DNA of 6,554 nt from Clostridia bacterium (GTDB lineage Bacteria; Bacillota_A; Clostridia; Oscillospirales; Acutalibacteraceae), in NCBI GenBank assembly GCA_017549665.1, contig JAFYUD010000205.1:1-6554 (forward strand). The letters run 5' to 3'. Position 1 is the first letter of the stretch. Each line of letters opens with the position of its first letter. Position numbers and translations under genes: made by a program. This document shows positions 1-5,550 of the stretch, one piece after another. Below the pieces are notes generated by a model, which saw only the letters and a list, made by a program, of their open reading frames with translations, was not told the DNA's origin and ran no database searches.

Positions 1-262
1 ACGCACCACAGGGATTCCACCTGCCCTCGCTTACATACTTTTTTATCTTTTCAAATTCTTCGGGGTAGTATTCCTTTATCAGCTCGTATCTGTAGCTGCC
101 CTCAAAATTGAATTTGTATTCGGGGAATTTTTCAAAAAACTCAAAATTCCGTTCAAGTGTATCGGGGATGTATTCCGAAATTGTCTGTTCAAGAGACCAG
201 AGCCATGAAGTATCGAGATGTGCAGTCGCTATGGTATATATCTTTGATTTGTCATTTGCCAT
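1..262 (-). CDS. Glycoside hydrolase family 38 alpha-mannosidase, N-terminal fragment (cut by window edge)
   Basis: The frame starts at ATG 262 and runs off the left edge after 87 residues with no stop. The protein begins MANDKSKIYTIATAHLDTSW. H15-L-D17-T-S-W20 is the GH38 metal-site signature (HxDxxW), in which His and Asp bind the catalytic zinc. The following stretch fits the family too: a run of ERNFEFFEKFPEYKF, then Y-R-Y-E-L-I-K-E-Y-Y-P-E-E-F-E-K-I-K, then E-G-R-W-N-P at residues 79-84, where GH38 proteins have GRWxPxGG. GH38 enzymes are retaining alpha-mannosidases acting on alpha-linked mannose. No signal peptide is seen, so it is probably cytoplasmic and works on imported oligosaccharides. 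The start is supported by an AGGAG site 8 bases upstream. It lies 20 bases after the stop of the ceramidase-like gene, so the two are very likely co-transcribed. The nucleophile and the rest of the roughly 800-1000 residue family length are outside the window. Family assignment is confident; substrate is unknown. Confidence 0.88.
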   Translation of the reverse strand, partial: MANDKSKIYTIATAHLDTSWLWSLEQTISEYIPDTLERNFEFFEKFPEYKFNFEGSYRYELIKEYYPEEFEKIKKYVSEGRWNPCGA

Positions 263-275
263 AGGAGACTCTCCT
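263..275 (-). promoter_or_regulatory. Palindromic ribosome binding site of the GH38 gene
   Basis: On the minus strand the 13 bases directly before the GH38 start codon read AGGAGAGTCTCCT. This is a perfect dyad with 6-base arms around one central base. The left arm is the Shine-Dalgarno sequence (271-275). A hairpin of 5 base pairs with a 3-base loop would pair the Shine-Dalgarno site right up to the ATG. The upstream stop codon is at 283-285, so a ribosome terminating there could melt the structure and couple translation of the two genes. The dyad is seen directly; the coupling is inference. Confidence 0.5.
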
Positions 276-282
276 GTGTGAT

Positions 283-2124
283 TTATTTTACGCTGTCGTA
301 AATGTTATAGAAGTTACCGATGAATGTTGTACCGGCATTTTTACCGTAGGAAATCAGACACCATGTATCACTGTCATTTGCACCGGAATATTTGTTGTAC
401 TGAAGACCTGCAAGTACGTAATTTTCAGGATTTGCAACATAACCTGCAGCATCATTCATAAGGTCCATGATGATGATATTCTCACCGGTGTATTCTCTGA
501 TGGGCTTGAGTTCAAAGCCGTCAGCACCGTCACCGCCGAGAAGAAGTTCGCCGAATGTTTCACCGGGGCTCATGTAAACCTTCATATCATTGCCGATTTC
601 AAGATAGCCTACCTCTGAAACTGTGTAGTAATTGCCTGAATCATCCTTGAGAACAAGGTTGTCAGCAACAGATGTCTTACCGAGAAGTGCGATGATGTTG
701 TTTTCGATTTTTACGGTAAACTGGCTGAGCTTTATGTTGAGAATGGGTGCAACCTCAGTTTTTTCAACTGTTGCAAGGTCTTCGTACCATACAGTGTAAT
801 CTTCAAGATCACCGTACTGAGCGATGCCCATTTTGTCACCTGTAGCTTCGTTGAGTGCGATTCTTTCATCTTCATTCATGCTCATACCGAGAAGGATATA
901 ACCTATTTCATAACCGTAACGGACAGCTGAGTAGTGAGCTGTCTGCTCTACACCGTCACCTGAGTAATGTCTTGATGATGTGACTGTTGAAACATTGCCC
1001 TGGATGAAAATGAAATTATAACCTGCAGAATTGAGGAGCTTTTCTGTGTACCAGATAAAGTCTGCTGTGAACTGCTTGTCAAATGAAAGGGGATTGTTGG
1101 GATCAGTGCCTGCCCAGTCATAGCTTGATGATTCGGGATGAACACCGAATGTAGCGATGATTGTGGGAGCTGCAGCTGCATCAAAGGGAACGAATTCAAG
1201 CTTGTAAAGGTTTTTGTCAAGCTCGACAGGAGCTGTTCTGTCGTGAATGTATTCTTCAACATCAATCTGTGAATAATAAAGACTGCCGGTCTTCATATCT
1301 GCAAGAGCATTTTCAACAGCAGCTTTTGAGCCTGCAACGAGTGAGTCGATGAATGAACGCTCAACGCCGTATTTGATCTCGCCCGTGAAACCGCTGAAGG
1401 TGTTCTTGATGATGCATCCGATGGGATCTGTCCATACGCCCTGAGAGTCAATACCTGTGTGGATGTGAGTACATGAAACGTTGATGCTGATGATATTGTA
1501 TTCCTCAGCAATCTCAGCAAGACCTGCACGGATAAGTCTGATATCAGCATTTGCAAGACCCATTGCATCAACTGCGATAAATACAACGTTGCCTCTGCCT
1601 GAGCCGTCATTCATAACGATTGCTCTTGCCATAAGGTCTTCTTCGTTGCCGTCGTCATCCTTGTACATTGAATCGCCGAAAACGTAGGGGAGGTATGCGC
1701 CCTTTGCGTAGCTCTTTGTGTCAAAGTCAGCAGGAAGTACAGATGCCTTACCGTAGCCGAGACTCCATACCTTGTCGCCCTGAGGCTCGTCGATGAATGT
1801 GTCGTTACCACTGTAGAAGTTGCCGTATTCATCAGGATTAAAGCTTTCAAAATCAACTACAGCCGCAGAATCGGGGATGATTGCGTTGAGTATTTTGCCA
1901 AGCACGTCATTGATGAAGAAGTTGCTTATCTTATTTATGACTTTTGTAAAAACAAGATTTGCTGTTGATGCTTCATAAGTTTCAGGCTCAGCATTTTCGG
2001 ATTCAGCAACGTATTCTGTAACTGAATCGTACTCAATAGCGTCTTCAGCCGAAGCATAAACGGGAGAAGCAACCATACAGAAGCATAAAATAAGAGAAAT
2101 GATTGATACAAGATATTTTTTCAT
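283..2124 (-). CDS. Secreted neutral/alkaline ceramidase-family protein (PF04734-like)
   Basis: A 613-residue protein. ATG 2124 is preferred because AAGAGGA lies 6 bases upstream; the in-frame GTG at 2142 would place that site inside the gene. Residues 1-26 are a typical Sec signal peptide (KK, hydrophobic core, VYASA cleavage region). Residues 27-90 look like a linker, and the catalytic-type domain runs from about 120 to 610. Features matching neutral ceramidases: ARAIVMNDGSG then VVFIAVDAMG (168-189); N-V-S-C-T-H220-I-H222-T-G like the ATHTHSG zinc motif; F-G-V-H329-P like the second zinc His region; an FIQGN block (373-377) like the nucleophile loop; S-P-G-E522 like PGE; and G-Y562-V-x-N-P-E-N-Y like the YVTTPEEY zinc-Tyr region. 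Known members hydrolyse the amide bond of ceramide. Here the position expected for the catalytic Ser appears to be T382, next to S383, by manual alignment, so activity or substrate may differ. It probably has its own promoter and is followed closely by a GH38 gene. Confidence 0.8.
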   Translation of the reverse strand: MKKYLVSIISLILCFCMVASPVYASAEDAIEYDSVTEYVAESENAEPETYEASTANLVFTKVINKISNFFINDVLGKILNAIIPDSAAVVDFESFNPDEYGNFYSGNDTFIDEPQGDKVWSLGYGKASVLPADFDTKSYAKGAYLPYVFGDSMYKDDDGNEEDLMARAIVMNDGSGRGNVVFIAVDAMGLANADIRLIRAGLAEIAEEYNIISINVSCTHIHTGIDSQGVWTDPIGCIIKNTFSGFTGEIKYGVERSFIDSLVAGSKAAVENALADMKTGSLYYSQIDVEEYIHDRTAPVELDKNLYKLEFVPFDAAAAPTIIATFGVHPESSSYDWAGTDPNNPLSFDKQFTADFIWYTEKLLNSAGYNFIFIQGNVSTVTSSRHYSGDGVEQTAHYSAVRYGYEIGYILLGMSMNEDERIALNEATGDKMGIAQYGDLEDYTVWYEDLATVEKTEVAPILNIKLSQFTVKIENNIIALLGKTSVADNLVLKDDSGNYYTVSEVGYLEIGNDMKVYMSPGETFGELLLGGDGADGFELKPIREYTGENIIIMDLMNDAAGYVANPENYVLAGLQYNKYSGANDSDTWCLISYGKNAGTTFIGNFYNIYDSVK

Positions 2125-2130
2125 AAAAAA

Positions 2131-2137
2131 TCCTCTT
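2131..2137 (-). promoter_or_regulatory. Ribosome binding site fixing the start of the ceramidase-like gene
   Basis: AAGAGGA on the minus strand sits 6 bases before ATG 2124. The alternative GTG start at 2142 lies upstream of this site and has no purine-rich site of its own, so the ATG is chosen. Confidence 0.75.
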
Positions 2138-2140
2138 TTC

Positions 2141-2160
2141 ACGGAAAATTTTTTTGCCGT
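2141..2160 (-). promoter_or_regulatory. Imperfect dyad in the leader of the ceramidase-like gene (possible operator)
   Basis: On the minus strand the 20 bases read ACGG-C-AAAA, a short A run, then TTTT-C-CGT. Outer arms ACGG/CCGT and inner arms AAA/TTT pair around one mismatch. It lies just before the Shine-Dalgarno site and just after the proposed transcription start. Dyads of this size are common for repressors such as LacI-type regulators, but the A/T core makes chance occurrence quite possible. No regulator gene is in the window. Confidence 0.25.
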
Positions 2161-2175
2161 TGTTCTTATTGTATA

Positions 2176-2204
2176 ATATTAACATTATTTATAATAAAAG
2201 TAAA
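2176..2204 (-). promoter_or_regulatory. Candidate promoter for the ceramidase-like gene and GH38 unit
   Basis: On the minus strand, TTTACT (2204-2199) is followed after 17 bases by TAATAT (2181-2176). The -10 is preceded by TG one base upstream (2184-2183), an extended -10 element. Predicted start of transcription is near 2169, giving a leader of about 45 bases. The region is so A/T-rich that other -10-like hexamers occur, and a perfect TTGACA at 2258-2253 lies upstream but has no good partner at normal spacing. That a promoter lies in 2143-2256 is likely, because a terminator precedes it. The exact site is uncertain. Confidence 0.4.
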
Positions 2205-2256
2205 TATTTTTTAATAAAAAAGTGAAATATTAACAAACGTTTTATTTTTGCATGTC

Positions 2257-2288
2257 AAAAATAAAGGAGCCGCCATAAAGACAGCTCC
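2257..2288 (-). terminator. Rho-independent terminator after the membrane-protein gene
   Basis: On the minus strand GGAGCTG (2288-2282) pairs with CGGCTCC (2272-2266). This is a 7-base-pair stem with one G-T wobble and a 9-base loop, followed directly by TTTATTTTT (2265-2257). It begins 17 bases after the stop of the membrane-protein gene and lies before the promoter region of the next gene. No T-run follows the hairpin on the plus strand, so it is directional. It separates the window into two transcription units. Confidence 0.82.
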
Positions 2289-2305
2289 GTTATCTGATGT
2301 GAATC

Positions 2306-3766
2306 TTAATTTTTAATTGATTTTCTGCTCAGTATTCTGAAAGGAATATATATCACAGCTATCAATGCAGAAGTGACAAGCATTACAGGTACCGTAATGT
2401 CTGTTCTGATGTTGAGAATTCCGACTGAGTCAAAGAAGAAATACACAAAAAAGCACATACCGAGATATGACGGCAGAGCTATTTCTGCGAATGTGACAGG
2501 TGATAAATCAAATGCATTTTTGCCCTTCCTGAGCATATTTGTGCTCATAAGCTTCAGCATGAACAGACCGAAAATCACGGATAATACAACGGTCAGAATA
2601 GTGCCAAGCGGTTCATCATCTGAAAGAACTCCTGCAAAAACAAGCAGACGTGCAAATCTTATGCCGATTGCTCTTGCAGGTGCGACACCGAGGATGAATA
2701 CGGTAATAAGGAAATTGAAGCCGAAATTTATACGTTTGTCGGCAATAAAAGGTTCCATATCACAACTGTTGTCTTCTTTTGCTTTTCTTACGGTTACAGC
2801 AAGAAATGCCATAATAAACAGTCCTATGAAAAATCCCGTGCCGAATTCCCAGATGCCCCATGTGGCGAAAGTTCTGAATGTTTCGGAAAACTCGACTCCT
2901 TCGAAAAATCCTGAGTTGAAATGGCTTGAAATAAGCGGTGTCAGTGCTGTTGTTGTGGTTGCCGTCAGAAGGTTGAGAATAAGAGAGCCGAAGCAGGTGT
3001 ATTTATCTTTTCTGAAAATGAGAGAATATAAAGACAGGACAAAAACTGCAAGTGCATCTGAAATATGCTCGACGCTCATATAATAATTTTCAAAAAACGG
3101 TATGCCCTGCGCCCAGCCTCTGTCAAGGAAATGACTCATATATGCTGCTGCAGGACCGGTGTAGCTGTGGCCGTATGCTTCAAGACCGAGTGCTGCATAA
3201 TTGACCTGCTCAGGATTTATCAGCTGAATAATAAGATGTGAGACAGTGGCTTTGAAAATCAGTGAAGATATATGAAATACGGCGACTGCAATTATGTAGT
3301 GTCTGAGCTTATATTCTTTCCCTGAGAAAAGAGATGTGACGAAAAATGAAAAAAGAGGAATCAGTGTGAATGCCATAATGAAAATTATAGCAGCACCGCT
3401 GAAGCAGTCAATCGGCGCATACACATCTCCGTACGGACCTGTGTATACGGGGTCGAGCCCTCCGGGAATTTCACCGGAATACGGCAGATCGCTCCAGACG
3501 ACGCCTGCAAGCTGTTCAATAACAGTAGCATAGCCTGTAACGCTCAGTCCGAGCAGCAACGCACCAAGAGGAATCAGCTCATATTTCATGCCTTTTCGGT
3601 TGCCGTAGAAATGATAAATGAGAAGCATTAATACGAGACCTACACTGTAAAGGCCCCAGGACGAGCCAAAGCCTCCATCACCTCTGCATCTCCACATGAA
3701 GCCGCCCATGAGCGCACCGAGAACAACTGATAAAAGCTTTTTTCCGATATCTGAACTGTTTTTCAT
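2306..3766 (-). CDS. Polytopic membrane protein of unrecognised family
   Basis: A 486-residue protein I do not recognise. ATG 3766 is chosen because GAGGT ends 7 bases upstream; the in-frame TTG at 3772 is too close to that site. About 11-12 hydrophobic segments are visible, at roughly residues 10-26, 35-54, 63-88, 121-147, 156-183, 232-252, 258-281, 309-328, 349-370, 386-408, 426-450 and 456-478. Between the first two is a striking polar turn, R28-C-R-G-D-G-G-F-G-S-S-W-G, which looks like a conserved functional motif. A Pro/Gly/Tyr/Asp-rich loop lies at about 89-120 and a long aromatic- and His-containing loop at about 184-231. There is no ABC, MFS or PTS signature that I can identify. The gene starts 24 bases after the GxGYxYP gene and ends at a terminator, so it is the last gene of that unit. 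A transport, lipid/glycan-handling or anchoring role is possible, but nothing in the sequence decides this. Confidence 0.85.
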   Translation of the reverse strand: MKNSSDIGKKLLSVVLGALMGGFMWRCRGDGGFGSSWGLYSVGLVLMLLIYHFYGNRKGMKYELIPLGALLLGLSVTGYATVIEQLAGVVWSDLPYSGEIPGGLDPVYTGPYGDVYAPIDCFSGAAIIFIMAFTLIPLFSFFVTSLFSGKEYKLRHYIIAVAVFHISSLIFKATVSHLIIQLINPEQVNYAALGLEAYGHSYTGPAAAYMSHFLDRGWAQGIPFFENYYMSVEHISDALAVFVLSLYSLIFRKDKYTCFGSLILNLLTATTTTALTPLISSHFNSGFFEGVEFSETFRTFATWGIWEFGTGFFIGLFIMAFLAVTVRKAKEDNSCDMEPFIADKRINFGFNFLITVFILGVAPARAIGIRFARLLVFAGVLSDDEPLGTILTVVLSVIFGLFMLKLMSTNMLRKGKNAFDLSPVTFAEIALPSYLGMCFFVYFFFDSVGILNIRTDITVPVMLVTSALIAVIYIPFRILSRKSIKN

Positions 3767-3773
3767 AATCAAA

Positions 3774-3778
3774 ACCTC
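3774..3778 (-). promoter_or_regulatory. Ribosome binding site of the membrane-protein gene
   Basis: GAGGT on the minus strand lies 7 bases before ATG 3766, within the 24-base gap after the GxGYxYP stop codon. It decides the ATG over the TTG at 3772. The gap contains no room for a promoter or terminator, supporting co-transcription. Confidence 0.65.
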
Positions 3779-3790
3779 GTTTAGTTTTAT

Positions 3791-5479
3791 TTATTCCGGT
3801 TTTGCTGATTCGTGGGGAAGATTCTGCTTGACTGCTGCGAGAAGCTCATTTATACCTATAACTTCCACATTATCGCCAAGCTGACTTATAAAATACTGTA
3901 AATCATCGGGACCGATTGTCCAGGGGTGAACATTTATTACAGTATATCCGTTGATTGATGTAAGGTCGGCTTTCTTTGCATTTATGATATCTGCCTGCTC
4001 TTTCAGCCATTCCTTTGTGACTTCATCTGCATTTCCGCCGGGATACCACAGACTGAAGCCCACAGTGATAAACGGTTTGTCATCTGAGAAGAAAATCTGT
4101 CCGCCGCCACCTGCATACCTGTCGGGGTCAAGCTGAATAACACCGCCTTCGATGTTATCGTATCTTGAAAAATAAGAAAGTCGTTTCTCGTATTTTTTAT
4201 AGAAAGATGAGCCTTTGACTTCATCAAGGAATGTCATGATATTAAGTCCCGAATCGAGCATGACCGAAGCGGTATAATCAGAAAAAGCTTCAAGCTCCTC
4301 TGAACTCATCTTTGAAATTCTTGCATATCCGCCACCTGTAGGACCTGTTATAACAGCTTCATTTTCACTTGCAGAAAGTGTTCTCTGAATATCAACAGGG
4401 CTGAGCATACCTGCAATGGGTGCAAATGTCCAGCTGACAGGTGTATCATCTTCGTAGCTGAGCCATGTGTGGTATTCGCTGAAGCCGTTCTGAATCCACT
4501 GAAGATTATCACCGTCACTGTAAACAAGAGATACATAATGCTTGTTCTCATCGAGCTTTATTTCAGACGGGAAATCAACATTGAATTTTGATTTTTCCAC
4601 TTCAAAGCCTGAAAGCATACTCAGATTGTATGAATGGTCAGATGGTACGACAAAATGTCCGTAGAGTGAAATTGACTGTGTGAATTTCACTTCTCTCTGA
4701 CACCAGCCGAGGATGATCGATGACGGCTCAAGATTCTTAAGCACCTTTTTACGGAACAATCTTGCATGGAAATCCGAATCATCAATATACATCACAAAAA
4801 TTTTCTGCTGGACTGCAAAGTCTCTGAGTCCGCTTGCGTAGTAATACTGATGCACAAGTGAATCGTTACGGAAAAAGTCCTTATGCTCTTTATAGAATTT
4901 CCTGAGGTATTTTGTATTGATTTCATCTTCACTTATGTCTGCACTTTTTGTCAGACCGAGCTTTTTGACGGCTTCTTCATCTTCGGGAATTACGGGAAGC
5001 CAGCCGTTGATTGTTGCAAGGTTTGTAGCTGTATTCAGCTGACCGTGGTCTTCAATTGTTTTATAAAGAATATATCCGCCGTCTGTGATGTATGATGAGA
5101 ATTTTCTGATTACGGATTCATAATTCCAGGGATTGCCGTCTGCATCGTTATACGAAAGCTTGTAGCCTGCCTTTTCCATTTCTTCAAGGGCATAACTGTT
5201 TGATTCGCTTCCGTAATTCATGAAAATTGCGGGCTTATCCCTTGCAACAAGGCCCTGCAGACAGACAAGTGAATGTCTCTGTGCCACTGAAATTGCACCG
5301 ATATTCACAACAGTTATTTCTTCATTCAGATCATATGTATCAAAAACATCCTGCATTGCAACAAGCTCTTCTTCACTTTTTGCTTCGGGTGCTTCTTTTA
5401 TGAATGATGCTTCCATAGTGTTGAAAAACATTGCAAACATCATAACTACAAATGAAAGTCCTTTTACTATATAACTCAT
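3791..5479 (-). CDS. GxGYxYP-family putative glycoside hydrolase, exported or membrane-anchored
   Basis: A 562-residue protein starting at ATG 5479 with GGAGGT 6 bases upstream. Residues 7-20 are hydrophobic after K6, a signal peptide or uncleaved anchor; no clean AxA cleavage site is visible. Residues about 55-290 match the N-terminal GxGYxYP domain, with V-V-N-I-G-A-I-S-V-A-Q-R near the front and a VPSDHSYNLSMLSGF stretch at its end. Residues about 312-550 match the C-terminal domain: Y-V-S-L-V-Y-S321-D-G-D-N-L-Q-W, then P-V-S-W-T-F-A-P, then G379-P-T-G-G-G-Y385, then P-F-I-T-V-G-F-S-L-W-Y-P, then I-N-V-H518-P-W-T. The eponymous motif is changed: G382-G-G-Y385-A-R-I, so Tyr-Pro is replaced by Arg-Ile. 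The family (PF14323/PF16216) is called a putative glycoside hydrolase from its context and predicted fold; I know of no firm substrate. The acidic SDGDN segment is the best active-site candidate. It has its own promoter and leads the unit with the membrane protein. Confidence 0.85.
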   Translation of the reverse strand: MSYIVKGLSFVVMMFAMFFNTMEASFIKEAPEAKSEEELVAMQDVFDTYDLNEEITVVNIGAISVAQRHSLVCLQGLVARDKPAIFMNYGSESNSYALEEMEKAGYKLSYNDADGNPWNYESVIRKFSSYITDGGYILYKTIEDHGQLNTATNLATINGWLPVIPEDEEAVKKLGLTKSADISEDEINTKYLRKFYKEHKDFFRNDSLVHQYYYASGLRDFAVQQKIFVMYIDDSDFHARLFRKKVLKNLEPSSIILGWCQREVKFTQSISLYGHFVVPSDHSYNLSMLSGFEVEKSKFNVDFPSEIKLDENKHYVSLVYSDGDNLQWIQNGFSEYHTWLSYEDDTPVSWTFAPIAGMLSPVDIQRTLSASENEAVITGPTGGGYARISKMSSEELEAFSDYTASVMLDSGLNIMTFLDEVKGSSFYKKYEKRLSYFSRYDNIEGGVIQLDPDRYAGGGGQIFFSDDKPFITVGFSLWYPGGNADEVTKEWLKEQADIINAKKADLTSINGYTVINVHPWTIGPDDLQYFISQLGDNVEVIGINELLAAVKQNLPHESAKPE

Positions 5480-5485
5480 AAAAAT

Positions 5486-5491
5486 ACCTCC
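5486..5491 (-). promoter_or_regulatory. Ribosome binding site of the GxGYxYP gene
   Basis: GGAGGT on the minus strand lies 6 bases before ATG 5479. It is the strongest Shine-Dalgarno match in the window, which suggests efficient translation of the GxGYxYP protein. Confidence 0.85.
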
Positions 5492-5511
5492 GTATCTGTG
5501 ATGCTGATTTT

Positions 5512-5539
5512 ATTATAAACACAAACAGAATAAAAGCAA
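5512..5539 (-). promoter_or_regulatory. Sigma-70/A-type promoter for the GxGYxYP and membrane-protein unit
   Basis: On the minus strand TTGCTT (5539-5534) is followed after 16 bases by a perfect TATAAT (5517-5512). Transcription would start near 5505, leaving a short leader of about 25 bases that contains the GGAGGT site. No terminator hairpin is visible between the upstream oxidoreductase stop and this promoter, so read-through from the upstream gene is also possible. Confidence 0.6.
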
Positions 5540-5548
5540 TTGTTTATA
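5514..5548 (-). promoter_or_regulatory. Perfect 8-base inverted repeat enclosing the promoter (possible operator)
   Basis: TATAAACA (5548-5541 on the minus strand) and TGTTTATA (5521-5514) are exact inverted copies separated by 19 bases. The first arm lies just upstream of the -35 box and the second overlaps the -10 box, so a protein bound to both half-sites would cover the promoter. The arm spacing centre-to-centre is 27 bases, between two and three helical turns. An A/T-rich hairpin is an alternative reading but would be weak. No regulator is encoded here to test against. Confidence 0.35.
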
Positions 5549-5550
5549 CT

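Noticed and set aside
948..1856. Several minus-strand frames of 81-105 codons inside the ceramidase-like gene
   Set aside because: They are out-of-frame shadows rich in Ser, Gln and Thr, with no domain or plausible independent start.
2125..2142. GTG at 2142 as the start of the ceramidase-like gene
   Set aside because: It would put the AAGAGGA ribosome site inside the coding region and add MKRGFF before an already standard MKKYLV signal peptide.
2253..2258. Perfect TTGACA on the minus strand as the -35 of the ceramidase-like gene
   Set aside because: No good -10 lies 16-18 bases downstream, and the hexamer lies at the end of the terminator T-run. A better-spaced pair exists closer to the gene.
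2373..3083. Plus-strand open frame of 236 codons
   Set aside because: It lies wholly opposite the membrane-protein gene, has no recognisable domain and reads as Ser/Thr/Arg-rich filler. The minus-strand frame has coherent membrane segments, a ribosome site and a terminator.
5514..5548. Invertible (phase-variable) promoter flanked by inverted repeats
   Set aside because: Only 19 bases separate the arms and the arms are 8 bases. Known invertible promoters use longer repeats and much longer segments, and no recombinase gene is present in the window.
5480..5550. Terminator after the FAD oxidoreductase
   Set aside because: The only inverted repeat is A/T-only apart from one C-G pair, has a 19-base loop and overlaps the promoter. 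There is no G/C-rich stem followed by a T-run.
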